From: Cranoglanis bouderius
Lineage: Eukaryota; Chordata; Actinopteri; Siluriformes; Cranoglanididae
Length of the DNA stretch: 64,000 bases
Assembly: GCA_023630585.1 (NCBI GenBank)
Contig: CM042544.1
Location: 19,655,256-19,719,255 of the forward strand
Direction of reading: 5' to 3'
The notes beneath the pieces were generated by a model. The model was not told the DNA's origin, searched no databases, and worked only from the letters and a program-made list of their open reading frames with translations. Shown here piece by piece: positions 1-13,021 of this stretch. Each line of letters opens with the position of its first letter. The first letter of the stretch is position 1. The position numbers were made by a program, and so were the translations under genes.

Positions 1-2700
1 CTGACAAGCACATGCACCTATTAATAACAGTCTTGCAGGTAAGTGCTATAAATATACCAGACTTCAACTGACATAGTTATGAATGTAATGTATTGCAAAC
101 TTTTGCCGTGAAACAATACATAATGAACACGAAGGGATATATTCTGAGTTGAGTTATGCACGAGTAGAGAGGATTTAATACCCGAATTGTGCACATCAGT
201 ATTCAGACCTCAGACTTACAGTGCCCTCCACTAATATTGGCACCCTTGGTAAATATCAGCAAAGAAGGCTGTGAAAAATCGTCTTTATTGTTTAACCTTT
301 TGATCTTTTGTTCAAAGAATTCACAAAAAACTCTGCTCTATATGCATGATAAAATAGCCTACATTCCGTGCACACATTACGATTTCATGACCACAATTTA
401 GTTAGTCTTGTAGCTTCATTAAGATGTGCACACTATCTGTGCACAATTATAAAAATTAAATGCAACATAGTACAACGTGCTGGATAAAGTGTTACTGTAT
501 TTTAAAAGCTTCTAAATAATGAGGGTTGAAGCCATGTTGTAAATGAAACCAAATTTGCAGTGATTATGTGATAATTACACTTGTTTATTTCACTTCTTGC
601 AATCTTCTCATTAATATATCACTGTATTAATCTTTTATATTATTAATTTTTAAATCGTCTTTTGCTCTTATGTTGCGTTGTGTTACGTCTGACAGCAAAG
701 AAAAAAAGATAGTTCCTTCTTCAGTCTGCATTTTTAGGTGGTGGTCTAGAGGTTTTTGAAAAACCCTATCTCGGACACCTGTGCTCAAGAAAACCTTGAA
801 TTAAATACACACGGGTAATTTGCATCATCTGAATGGAGCACCCGGAAAATTAACTTAAGTACGTATGTAACCCGTTTCTGAATACACGTGACTTTCTTTG
901 TGTAAATATTGAGGTAACTTTTGGACTTTTGGTCACCAGACCAACGAGATCAAGCTAGCCACCAGATTAAAAAAAAAAAAAAACTGCTGTTTTTATATTT
1001 CAAACTGATTATTAAAAATACAATAAAGGATCTTGCATTAGATATTTAATAACAGTAATGATCCATCTAACCTCAGCTTCCAGATAACATTATTACCTGT
1101 GCAAAAAACAGCACAGCAGCAGAGTCTGGGGAAAACGAGCTGCTTTATATACAAATCAGTCATTTCATCCTAATGAAGCAAATATTTGCAGGAATGTAAG
1201 AAGGTGGTATTTATTGCATTCTCATGTGGTTCTTGTAAGAAATCCAACTCACTCCACTAAATTTCACACTGAAATTACATCATAACCTGACATTATTGTA
1301 GAACTCAAGATAACTGCACAACCAGAAGTGAAAATGCTAACTTATAATGAAAATTGTAAAATTAAACATGACTACAGAAAAGAATTTTAAAATACCAATT
1401 AAAAACTTTTCTCAGAAAAGAATATTTTCACAATTCTTAAGTGTCTAATTGTATGAACACAGTACATTACAGTGGACTTAGGAGATGTACAGTTAGGGTC
1501 AGGGTGCGAAAACAAATTAATGCAGAACAAAAAAAAAAAACATTTACAGAAAAGCTCAGTGACAAGAGACAACGATGATTGGTCTGTTTGTCTCTATGAA
1601 TGCTCACCAGCCAGTAATGATCAGGAACTTTCAAAAAAGTTTGCTAAATGTGATCTATTTTAGTTTATAGCAAATTATATGCAGCCTTAACACATGGACA
1701 ATTTATATACACATAAGAACGAGCCAGTATGAGTGTGAAAATCAGTAAAGGTATAAAGCACTGGATATCTGTGGCTGTTGGTTATGAATCAGTCTACAGT
1801 AGCAGTAAAGCTGTAATTGTAACGAGCCAGTCTGATCTGTAGTGCAATGTGTGCCTTTGATTTCTGTCTAGTTTTTTTTCTTCTTGTGTTTGTTTTTATG
1901 TTCCAGCCTCAGAGCTAGTTATTGGGATGTTTCCCGCTGTCTCCTGTCTGGGAGTGTAATTAGCACAAGTTGCATTTACATACTGTTTAGCTTCTGCAGC
2001 TCTCTCACAGTTTCCCAAAGACATAGAGGACAGTCGTTATGATCTTTTGCGATTGTTCTCTGAAGGTCTCCTTGGCCTAGAAAACATGTCATTTTCCTGT
2101 CCTTCAACAAACAAAACAGTGAAAATCACCAGAAATCAAGATGAAACCAGGCCTGAATAAGAGGCCAGAGAAGAGATCCTTGATTACAATTCATAGTGAT
2201 GATTGCTTGTTTTTGTTGAGCCATAGCAGTTAGTTACAGCATCCAGGTAGTATGTTCGAAAGGTGACATTGTAAAGACTGAAAAGTTGACTCATTCAAAT
2301 AGCCCAGATGCCAGTTTTCAGAAACAACAGGCTGAAAGTGACCCTAGGGTGGACTTTGGAGCGACACTGGGATACTGCAAACAAGACACAACTGCCCTGC
2401 TCTGAATATGCCAGCCCTGTGCCAGTGTGATGCGCCCACAGCATGGCAACAATACCAAGGTGAGGCTGCATTGGCGTGGCGCTGGTGCCAATGTGCAGGA
2501 GGAAAAGCAGAGAAGTGAGTCAACAGCTCCCGGCTGCCTGGCAGAGGCGTGCGGGGCAGTGAGGGCGAGGTCAGCCAGCATGGATGGATCTGACAGCAGG
2601 CATTGCCAGCTTGGCATCTCAGGGGCTCTGCACTCGCTGCCAACAGTCCCCACAGAGGTATAGTGAGACTTCTCTCCTCTGGGGTTGAGAGAGAATGAGT
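1..2700. other. No gene seen
   Basis: AT-rich DNA with short open frames only, a poly(A) run at 970-982 and no transposon ends recognised. I see no exon with good splice sites and protein-like composition. Confidence 0.6.
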
Positions 2701-2710
2701 GAGTCAAGGG

Positions 2711-2755
2711 GAGAGAGAGAGAAAGAGGAATGAAGAGGTATAGTATGAGAGAGAG

Positions 2756-2787
<32 letters not shown>

Positions 2788-2788
2788 C
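2711..2788. repeat. (GA)n microsatellite, interrupted
   Basis: GA-rich tract with a pure run near 2760-2788. It creates the long minus-strand open frames over this area. Confidence 0.9.
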
Positions 2789-3274
2789 GGGGGAGGACAG
2801 GAAGAGAATTGAGGCCAACTCTGTTGCCCCAGAGTTTACTACCACAGGCACTGGAATACGGGAAAAGCAAAGAACAAACAAGAGCAGAACACTGACATTT
2901 AGCTGGACTCGATCTGCCGTGTATTCAGACTGATAATGCACTGACTCGCTATCTGAATGCACAGCTCCATGACACCAGCACACTGGAGTACAAGCCTGAG
3001 AGAACAGGCTGTGCATGACACTTTTCAGCATGAACTTTTTCTTTATATTTACCAATTTACTAAAAATGGATCAGATCTCTATGTTGAAATGACATGTTCC
3101 AATTAAGGTATTGGTTTGATGTAGTGAGTCTGTAAGTGAGAGGACCATAAAAGTGTATAATGTTAACAGCTGCAGTCACTGATACTGAGTGCCAATTATA
3201 ATAGCAGAATATGGAGAGCTGCTTGTGCTTAAAGATGTTTAAAGATATATGCAAGAAAACAATTATACTCAAGA

Positions 3275-3850
3275 CCTTATTATGAAACACCTGCTCATTC
3301 ATGCAATTATCCAATCAGATAATCGCCTGGTCTTTTTGCAGTCTTCAACTGTCCAGTTTCAGTGAGTCCATGCCCACTGTAGCCCCAGATTCCTGTTGTT
3401 AGGTGACAGAAGTGGAACCCAAAGTGGTCTTCTGCTGCTGTAGTTGTATCTGCCTCAAGGTTGAACATGTTGTATATTCTGAGATGCTTTTCTGCTTACC
3501 AGAGTTATAAAGAGTGGGTATTGAGAGTTATCGTAGCTCTTCTATCAGCTTGACCTATAGTCTGGACACTGTCCTCTGACCTGTCTCATCAACAAGGAGT
3601 TTCCACCTGCAGAACTGCAGCTCACTGGAGTCTGTGTAAATTCCAGATATTGCTGTGGGTGAAAATCCCAGGCCTTTCTGAAATACTCAAACCAGCCCAT
3701 CTGGCACCAACAACCATGCCATGCTCAAGGTCACTGAGATCACATTCCCCATTATGATGTTTGACTGTGAACATCAACCTGTATCCGTAACCTGTATAGT
3801 TTCTGAGATTGACTGAATGAGTGGCATTGCCTAATTAAAGAGCAATTTTC
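3275..3850 (-). mobile_element. Internally deleted Tc1-like element
   Basis: The minus strand reads cagtcaaacatcataatggg, GACCTTGAGCATGGCATGGT, TGTTGGTGCCAGATGGGCTG and GTTTGAGTATTTCAGAAAGG, the helix-turn-helix part of a Tc1 transposase as at 31472-31985, then jumps to ggataattgcatgaatgagc and aggtgtttc, the 3' end of the family. The catalytic domain is deleted. Confidence 0.65.
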
Positions 3851-4937
3851 AATTTATCAGGCAACTGTGCAGCCTGCATCATGAATTGCTTGTCATGTAA
3901 GGCTTCACTGTGCACACCTTCCCCTATAGCGTAGGTAATCCATCCTGGAGTTTCAGTTTGCATCTTGCATCAGTACAGCTGCAGCAGAAGTACAGTGTAT
4001 TGTAAGCCCAGGGGAGAGTGAGGGAGGTAGGAGATGGTGATTACCTGACATAAAACCTTTAAGGAAGTTCAGTGCAGAGCCTGAAAAACTGGACCTCAGC
4101 CAACTAAACTGTTCTTTCATCTATCTAGCTGGGCCACTGTTCCACTCCTGTTGTCTATCTACCTTTGTGTCCCCTCTTCTCCCGTGCCCCCATCAACATC
4201 CTCCCTCACTCTATGCTACTTCCTCTGCAAGCCTATTCAGCAGACCTATTCAGCTGAGCTATTTTGTGTGTTGTATGCTGCTTTATTAAACTCAGAGGAG
4301 TTCAGGCTCCATGCTCAGCTCTCTGTCAGGTTCTTCCCTGCCCTGGCACTTTCTGTGAAACATGGTGAGAGAGTCTGGGTTTGCGCCTAATTAGTTTCAC
4401 AGCCAAAAACGGCGACTCTCACTTCTCCTCAAAAACTGACCTTAATAACAAAATGAGCCACCATGTGTGCTCTCTCGCCCTCTTTTTTCTTTGTCTCTCA
4501 TGAGAGAAAAAGTTGCCTCAGCATTTTTTTTTTGCGTAATTGTAGTGATTAGCTTAGCCTAGATACGGATGATCGGAGAACAGAAGTGTTGCAAGATCTG
4601 TTGAAAAATTCTAAACACTTAGTGTCTTAAACTTCAGAAGTTCCTGAATCATCATTCTTTAGAACACCACAGTCAAACACAAAATCAGCCTTTCAGAGAA
4701 CTTAGCATGAGTCTTCCCAAAGAGAAGAACGGTCAGCCACATGTTCTCATACATCGGTGATAATGAGAGCTTAATGAAGCAGTGGAAAGGAAATTGGCCA
4801 GCGGTTAAAGGCAAGCGATAACTGTTTAGTTTGATGATGAGTTTCAACATAGCTTTTGCTGAATGACAATAATAGCCTTACCTGGTGTCTGGTTTTGCAT
4901 TCCATTTGTTTAAGTAGAGAGCGTGCCATTGTAACTT

Positions 4938-4938
<1 letters not shown>

Positions 4939-5008
<70 letters not shown>
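4939..5008. repeat. (CT)n microsatellite
   Basis: About 35 uninterrupted CT units. Confidence 0.97.
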
Positions 5009-5009
<1 letters not shown>

Positions 5010-5738
5010 CTCACAAGTATCGTATAGGAAGGGGGTTTTCAGTGCTGGGATAGATGCATTCTGCGGTTGCATGTCAAATTGCATTTACATTACTAAATAC
5101 CACATCAAATTATTACACCAGCAATGGTGCCATTACAATTTTGAATGGATGCAGACTGAGACACAGCCTGTGCATAAGCACATAAACAACATTAGGCTTC
5201 GTTACGCCAGGATAAAAAGGTAAGTGAGCCATTTATTTCTCACTTACAGCTACTTTAACAAATAAAAAAAGCAATTACATATATGCACATTCATCTGTTA
5301 TATGCATCACTTAGACAGAAGACACAGTGAATAAATAGGTTGTTTTCTTATGGTTTTATTTGTGTTTCACACTGGAGAAAAGATAAAGAAAATGCAAAAG
5401 CAAATGAAAGAATCAATGACAATGATTAAACTCTTTTAAAGCTCACACGCAAAAAAGACAGAATGGGGCTGCGTATTGACGTGATAAAGAGGGTGTGTTC
5501 TCACTCTATACAGTTACCAACCAGGCATAAGTGAAATATTGGATGCTTGCTGAACACCCCTCCAACTCCTCACCCCCTTCCCTCAGATGTTCTTAATTGT
5601 AATGCCAGATTTCCAATTCAGTTTTCAGCCTTTTTTCACCACCATTCTTTTTCTGTGTTCCAATGCTCCTTTTCTAGCTGCAGCACAGAAAGCAGTATGC
5701 ATTCTGTGAAAGCAATGCAATGCAATTCGGAAAGGTTG

Positions 5739-6038
5739 CCCATCCATCCATTTTCTGTACCGCTTATCCTACACTGGGTCGTGGGGAGCCTGGAGCCTAT
5801 CCCAGGGGACTCGGGGCATGAGGCGGGGTGGACAGGGTGCCAACCCATCGCAGGTCACAATCGCACACACTCACACACTCATTCACACGCTACAAACAAT
5901 TTAGAGATGTCAATAAGCCCTGAGTATCCGGAGAAAACCCACGAAGCACGAGGTGAACATGCAAGCTCCGCATGCGCAGTGCCCCCAACCCTGGAGGTGC
6001 GAGGCAAACATGCTAACCACTAAGCCACCGTGCCCCCT
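5739..6038. repeat. Dispersed teleost repeat, about 300 bp, with 10-bp direct repeats
   Basis: Starts ccatccatccattttctgta then ccgcttatcc and ends aaccactaagccaccgtgcc. It is flanked by ggaaaggttg at 5729-5738 and 6039-6048, an exact 10-bp duplication. Five further full or partial copies lie in this window (9.40, 12.36, 38.35, 60.14 and related 20.85/54.76 kb). The repeat class is not certain; no tRNA-like promoter was found. Confidence 0.82.
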
Positions 6039-7776
6039 GGAAAGGTTGTAAAAATAATAATTGTTCTGCTAGAGTTACTTTAAGTCTTATGTAAATGGAA
6101 TATTACTGATGTTCTGCTTAATATTACTACCTATTTTTCAGGTGATCTTTTTTTATTATATTGCTGAATCAATACATTTTGTGATTTTATTGTGATTTAT
6201 TAAATCTGTCTCATGAAATGCAGCTTCTGCATGTGGTCTTTCTGACATTTGGATAATATATATTTTTACGCTGGTGTATTGGTAATTATTAATCTTTCCC
6301 TTGAAAATGTGTCCCAGCTGAAAGCAGGATGGAAGTGGCAGTAATTCAGTGTGTGCATTAATTTTTGTATCCCATACCGAGCTTGGCACAGCAGACGGCA
6401 GTTTGCCTGGTGCTTGGCTGCCCAGATCTGTGCCCTGGCTCTGCTCAGTGCTCGCTGACATTTCAGTTAGGGACTACAGAGGACAGAAATTCTCCATTCT
6501 GTTCTTGCTTCTCTAGATTTTTCTATTTAAATTTTTTTTCCTATATTTCTCTCTGTATAGCCTGGATAGCTAGGTTTCTCATCCTCACGTCTTTTTCAAT
6601 CTATAAGGTTGTTCCACAAGTGGGCCCCAGGCTCCCATATATGCTGCTCCTCTTCAGCTGTTGTAACAAATTAATGCACTTGTCACCAAAGATTATACCG
6701 TCAAACGGCTGTTCCTTCCGCAGCAAGAGTGTGACACGCAGCAAGGAGAGAAAACGCCGAAATGCCGCATGTGAGCTCTAGAGCAGACAACTGTAATAAG
6801 CTCATGAGTAAGGATAGAGACATGTAGACTGAACTTCTAAAACATCAGAGCTGCTTTTAGTATAAATGCATTGTGCAGGATTCAATTTGATCACTTGTAG
6901 CCAAGACACAACCTGGTGACTACTCATACATATACAGTGTAAGCCTGGGTATGTTTGTGTTGCCTGTAAGCTTTGTATTGTTTTATTCCATGATGCCATG
7001 GCATTGTTCTTTAATCTGCTTCCTATTTAATAAAAATTTCTTTATGAAAAATCAGCTTTCGATCAGTTTGCAATTTTAAATGTTTATTATGAGCATTATG
7101 CTCATTAAGGGTTCTTTGGATAGTTAATGGTTCTTAGCTGTTCTTACATAGACTTTAAGAGTTCTCCTAGAGGCACAAACCTCGATGACACATTTAACCA
7201 TTTTAAGAGTAAACTTTATGACTATGGGAATGAAGTTACAACTGTCACATTTTGAGTAATCTCAGTGTCATTTCAATATATTTTCATTCTCTCAGGCTGT
7301 TTTAATAAACTGACTAGTGCGATGTTACTAAATTCCAAACTGACATCCGTTAACTGTGGCATACATTTTGCTATGTCTTTTCCCCTCATGCCACGATCGT
7401 TACTCGTCACTAATAAAACCCGATATCTGATTGCTCATATTTCTCCAGGGTTTTGTTGTGATTTGCACCATCACGATTGCACTTTATCTGTTAGACAAGT
7501 GCATCGTCTGAGCTTGGCCTCGTTTGTGTATTTTTTTTCCATCAAGGCATCTTCTTTTCATTGGTGCTGAGACCTGCTGCCAGGCACAAGGGCTAAACAC
7601 TCAGGCCTGCCCCATACACTACTCCATAAGCTACTGTGACATTGGTCCAAATCTCTCTTTGAAAACCCTGACCAATATCACATGATTCAATTTCACACTC
7701 ATGTGGACTGCTGACGTCCATAATTGCCATGCTGGGGATAAGCCATGCGTTTGCACTTGAACAGAGTGTTAACGTG

Positions 7777-7823
7777 CTCTCTCTCTCTCTCTCTCTCCCT
7801 CTCACATATACAAATACACACAC

Positions 7824-7880
<57 letters not shown>
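7777..7880. repeat. Compound (CT)n / (CA)n microsatellite
   Basis: CT run 7777-7800, a short mixed link, then CA to 7880. Confidence 0.95.
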
Positions 7881-7881
<1 letters not shown>

Positions 7882-7973
7882 TGTCATTCTATAGATTTAT
7901 AAAAGAGTGTGAACAGGGGTTGAAAAGGCAAAAGCAGAATTTGAAAGTTACTGTTGACTTGTGAAACTGCTTA

Positions 7974-7980
<7 letters not shown>

Positions 7981-8017
<37 letters not shown>

Positions 8018-8031
8018 GTGTGTGTGTGTGT
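7981..8031. repeat. (TG)n microsatellite
   Basis: TG run with a single C substitution, 100 bp from the compound CT/CA repeat. Confidence 0.95.
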
Positions 8032-8547
8032 CTTCATGCATAGAAGGTTGGTATCGCAAGCTTTATCCGCTAGTGCATACATTTTGTTAACTTTTACTGC
8101 GTCTTCCTTTAAATCAATGTAATTAATTCTGGCCCTATGTATGCTTTATGTCTAATACTGTGTGTCTGTACATTATCAAGGGAAATAGCCTAGAACCTTA
8201 ATCTGATGATCTTTAAACTATGAGTCATTTCTTTTAATGCAAAAAAACATTACTTTTTTTCTGCTGTTTAACATAATGTTGAATGTGGTAACAGCAGGTC
8301 ATGCATTCAGCCTTACTGGCTCTGTTACATTCTACTGTATTTTACTGTCTTGATGAATTTCCTTGTTTTCTTGGAGAACTGGGCCATTGATGGCACATGA
8401 AACAATCATCCTGTGAAAAATTAGGAACAGATCAATCTCCAAAGATCAAAAGAGTCCCCAGAAGCCCTAGTACCCTTTGATGGAGCTTTCTGTATCCTGA
8501 CTTTGTCGTTCATTTGTGTGTGTTATACCCATGATGTCTGTCCAAAA

Positions 8548-8600
8548 GCCCATATATGTGTGATGGTCAGGTGTCCACAAACTTTTGGCCATGTAGTATA
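8548..8600 (+). mobile_element. Terminal fragment of the 19.8-kb Tc1-derived family
   Basis: catatatgtgtgatggtcag, gtgtccacaaacttttggcc and atgtagtat match the 3' end of the element at 19774-20236. The rest is missing. Confidence 0.65.
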
Positions 8601-9402
8601 TATAAATTCATATACAGAACAGACATTTACTTGCAGCCATAACTTACCAGCATCAACATTGACCTTTCAGAGACACTATTTTAGAATAAGGCAATTGCTT
8701 CTTAAAAAGGCCAAGATGTCCAAAAATATGCTGTGCAGTTGGCAAATAGATTCACTTTAGCAGTATATTCACTTATTCTTAATTTTCCAATCACTTAAAA
8801 ATTAATGAATATGCATACAGATGGAAAAGAGAAAGAAATCTTTATTTGTAATAAGAAAGCTATAGTTGTAGGTAGAGAGTCATAGCTAAACACAGGACAG
8901 GTTGCACTGTTGCCAAACAAGACCTAATCAGGTCAGCTTTAAAAAGCCCTGAATTCAAAGCTTAGGTCATGGAAAGAAAAAAGGCCACATGTATTCAGTT
9001 TCCTGTGCATTTCTAGCCTCAGGAAGCTAGACACAGGACTTTGGCACATGCACCAGACCAACCAGCTCAGCATTAATTTCACTGTGTCCCAATTGTTGAC
9101 ATGGTTTCAGAAAACTTGCAAAACTGACAAGCATCAATGATCTGATCTCTTTCTCCTGATCTTTAACACCATATAGTCAGTGCTTGTGGTATACTCTGGA
9201 TCACAGCTTTGGGAGACAGTGTGGTCTTCTACCTGGAAAATTTATCACTCGTTTCTGCAGGAACTGAGAAAATCTCAGAATAGAGCATTGAGGGGCTCAA
9301 TGGTTGAGAAGTAAAGAGTACGAAACACTCATATAGAGTAACACAGGTCTATAAGCCCAACTGTTAATGTTTACATTAATGACAATGTTAATATGTTTAT
9401 GT

Positions 9403-9600
9403 ACAGACAATTTAGAGATTCCAATCAGCCTACGACACATGTCTTTGGACAGGGGGAGGAAACCGGACTAACCGAAGGAAACCCCTGAAGCGCAGGGAGA
9501 GCATGCAAATTACGCACACAGGGCGGAGGCGAGATTTGAACCCCCAGCCCTGGAGGTGGCAGGAAAACCACTGCTAACCACTAAACCATTGAGCCCCCCA
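9403..9600. repeat. Dispersed teleost repeat, 5'-truncated copy
   Basis: Begins at gacaatttagagattccaat and continues to taaaccattgagccccc. The left third (ccatccatcc...) is missing. Confidence 0.75.
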
Positions 9601-9926
9601 GTTGCATATCATATTTCCTTATTGGGAAATAGTTGTAAGATCTTCAGTGTTTTTGTGCTCTGCACTAATAACAGCTTCTTCTTTGCATGTACATGTCACT
9701 TCTGAGTGCTTTGACATAATCAACCCAATCCATGCTGATACAGCACAAATAGGGAGGGAAGAAGAGAAATTACAAAATTAATGTGACTCAAATATATGCT
9801 AAGCAATCTTGAAGCAGTAGATTAGATAACACAACAGAGGTTTTGGAAAAACAGTGAAGCATGTGAGACCAGTGTATAGGTTGCATGCTGAGTCTAAAGC
9901 AGTTTTCTATATACTGGCACCAATTA

Positions 9927-9929
<3 letters not shown>

Positions 9930-9958
<29 letters not shown>
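9930..9958. repeat. (TG)n microsatellite
   Basis: About 14 TG units. Confidence 0.9.
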
Positions 9959-9960
<2 letters not shown>

Positions 9961-12109
9961 GGTGTACTGTGCACTGTGTAGCTGTGTTGTTGATTGCAAC
10001 GTTTGTTTTCTGTATGCAAATGTTACTAAACTTTCAAAGTATTTCAAAATGTATTTTGAGTTCCTTGTTTTATTATTACAAATATTCTTGTGAATTTGTT
10101 TCCATCTCCATGTATTTTTGATAATACCTTTGTCTTGAAATGTTTAAAATCATTTTCCTCAGTTCCTGCGCTGGAATGTTTGCTACTATGCACCATATTA
10201 ACAATATGCACCAAATACTTTGAACATATGTACTCTTCTGCACAGCAACCAAAAATTTAACTATTCCCAAGATGGCGATTTATAATTCAGCATTATATTC
10301 TAATATTGAGGAAAGCCATATGACAAGTTGTCATATGAGTTTATCCATTCAGTCGTGCAGGATGTGGATTGCTGCTTTCTGAATGATTGTTCGGGTGTCG
10401 CATTCAACAGTGAAGCAGAAAATGCCTGCTTTTCAGCACTGATTCATCTGTTTAAGGGCTAAATATTATTGCAGAGTTTTATGAGAGTGCTCCTCATCTT
10501 TAGCCTGCTCTGCTGATTCTGGATGGCAGGGCGAGAATGAGTGGTTTTGTTTTTCATGGATTAGGCTGTCAGGCCTGATAAGGAAAGATATGCGTCCAGC
10601 ACAGCCTTATGGGAGCGAGACCTCAAATGTGCTTTTGATGAAGACGAATCAAGAAAAGGGCTCAGAAACTTTCATTTAACAGTCTGTGCATGCTGTAAAG
10701 TCAAATTCTTTTCACAAAATGCAGCCCAGGGACATTGCAGCAAATATGAGATGATTATTCAGCAATGACCTCAGTGTGAGCTAGTAATAAGGAATGCATA
10801 TTATGCATATATGAACAAAAGCTGAAAATTGATGTCCAATATACAAGTGCATAATATATAATATAGCTTGTTGGATTCTTTTTGTAGCACAGCTTTAGTC
10901 TTTATTGAAGGACTCAGAGGCTAATACTTTTAAATCCGTACAAAATGTGACCCAATGCTCTGATACTGAAGTGTATGTGAGTTGCATTATTACCAGGCAA
11001 ATATTTTCCCTGCTCCATAACACACCTGCAATAATCTAAACTACATTATAAATTGAGGTGCATTCTGGAGGCAATGAACTGATAGACTCATTCTTGTTTG
11101 TTTTTATTAATTATGAGTACTACATTATTTATTTAAACAGGTACTTCTCTGGAAGAAAGATGCTGTGCAGTCCTCAGCAGTAAACTATGTTTCCTACCCT
11201 GGCAGCCTGCTTTCTGACTGCAAAAGCCAATGTACAATGGGCCAGATGGCAACACATGTTTGCACAACACTGAGATTATGCCGCTTGGTCATAGTGGCCA
11301 TGGCCACATGCAGATTGCCAACTGCTAATAAACCAGATGCCTGCTACAATATAATAATGAAGTCTAGTGGATCTTCTCCAGCACCTGATTTGGTTCATTG
11401 TTTATTGTTAAAGGTTCTCTTGAACCTATATTGGTATGCTTATGTTGAGCTTAAATATATTTATTGAACACCTCACATAAAATGACACTTAATGGTACAT
11501 ATACACATGTACATTTTGCATAATTCCTATGAATTTCCTGAAGTTATCCTTATTATCATGGTCAAATGAGTTCAAATCCTAGATACCATCTCTCAATCTT
11601 TTCCACACCTGCTCATTTTTCTCATCTTAACTCTAATTAATCTCTCCATCTCTTTGACTCTCCACAGTCTATTCTCTCTCTCTCTCTCTCTCGCGCTCTT
11701 TCTCTCTCACTCTTGCTGAGTTGGGGCTGACAGATCTGAGTGTGTGGTTGTTAGACGATGCCCTTTGCTGAGCAGCAGGGTTTTGGCCCAGCTGTCTAGC
11801 CCTGCTCACTTTGAGACAGAGGTGAACTCCAGATGCAACTGTTTTGACTTCACTAGCCCTCCAAAGTAGCAGCACAGACAAAAGCCTTGACATTGGTGCT
11901 ATTTTTGATGTTGCTATTTGTTCACTGTTCTGTTTGGGACTGTTCAAGAATGAACTCCCTCTCGGAAAGTCCTCATGTAAGAGAAACAACAAACAGCATC
12001 AGCAGTAGAGGTGTTTTGTATTGCTACATGCTCATTATGAGACATTCTTTAAACTGCAGAAAACAGTAGATACTTATATTTACAGTACATGCTTTTTGTA
12101 CCAGTGTGC

Positions 12110-12800
12110 TGTTGAATTCTCGATTCTGATTGGTCAGAAGGTGCTGATTAATTTTTTATAACAGCAGCTCGGACATTAATTCTAGCCGCAAAGTTTATAT
12201 CCATGCACTCATTCTAATACGTTTTCATTTCTATAGTAACAGCTTACACAGTGACTTGTACAGTGAACATTCCACATAAACGGATTAAAAAACAGTTGTA
12301 ATTGCTGATATGGTGCAGTTTTCTTAGCATTTTTGGAAGGAGTCTCTAGTGACTACAATATGTCCATCCATCCATCCATTTTCTGTGCTTCTTATCCTAC
12401 AGTGGGTCACGGGACTCGGGGCACAAGGTGCGGGACACCCTGGATGGGGTGCCAGCCCATCACAGGGCACAATCACACACACATTCACACAGTACTGACA
12501 ATTTAGAGATGCCAATCAGCCTACAACGCATGTCTTTGGACTGGAGGAGGAAACCGGAGTACCCAGAGGAAACCCCCAAAGCACAGGGAGAACATGCAAG
12601 CTCTGCACACACAGGGAGGTGTGAATTGAACCCTCAACCCAAGAGGTGCGAGGCAAACATGCTAACCACAAAGCCACCATGCCCCCCAATGATAAATGTG
12701 CTCTTATAGGCAAAATAATCAGCCCTGAAGCCCTGTTCTGGCCCCACATCATACCACCCAAATAATCAACCCGGTGGATTATTTACCTAAACAGCATGCC
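12110..12800. repeat. Older repeat carrying a nested dispersed repeat
   Basis: Outer text (attctgattggtcagaaggt, ttttttataacagcagctc; on the far side ataatcaacccggtggatta) resembles a repeat widespread in fish genomes; its class is uncertain. A copy of the 300-bp dispersed repeat (12361-12688, tccatccatccatccatttt to gccaccatgccccc) interrupts it. Confidence 0.5.
12361..12688. repeat. Dispersed teleost repeat, full copy
   Basis: Same order as 5739-6038, with gccaatcagcctacaacgca and tgtctttggactggagg intact. No clear flanking duplication. Confidence 0.8.
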
Positions 12801-12952
12801 ACCTCGTGTTTTATTGCTTATTTATTACTCTCCTTGTCGATGACATGGTACTATTTTGAATATGTTGCATATGACAAAAAAGAGTCATGAGTATCATTTG
12901 CTGTATCAGTATAACCTTGGTAGTAAGGTCTTCTCTAAAAGTTGTTTCTCTA

Positions 12953-12954
<2 letters not shown>

Positions 12955-13019
<65 letters not shown>
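12955..13019. repeat. (TG)n microsatellite
   Basis: About 32 TG units without interruption. Confidence 0.95.

Positions 13020-13021
<2 letters not shown>

Noticed and set aside
2318..3055. Minus-strand open frame of 245 codons
   Set aside because: Its central part is Ser-Leu repeats from a GA/CT microsatellite, other frames overlap it, and no domain or codon pattern supports a protein.
5547..6023. Open frame of 158 codons
   Set aside because: Its second half is a dispersed repeat, and the same peptide fragments recur at other copies.
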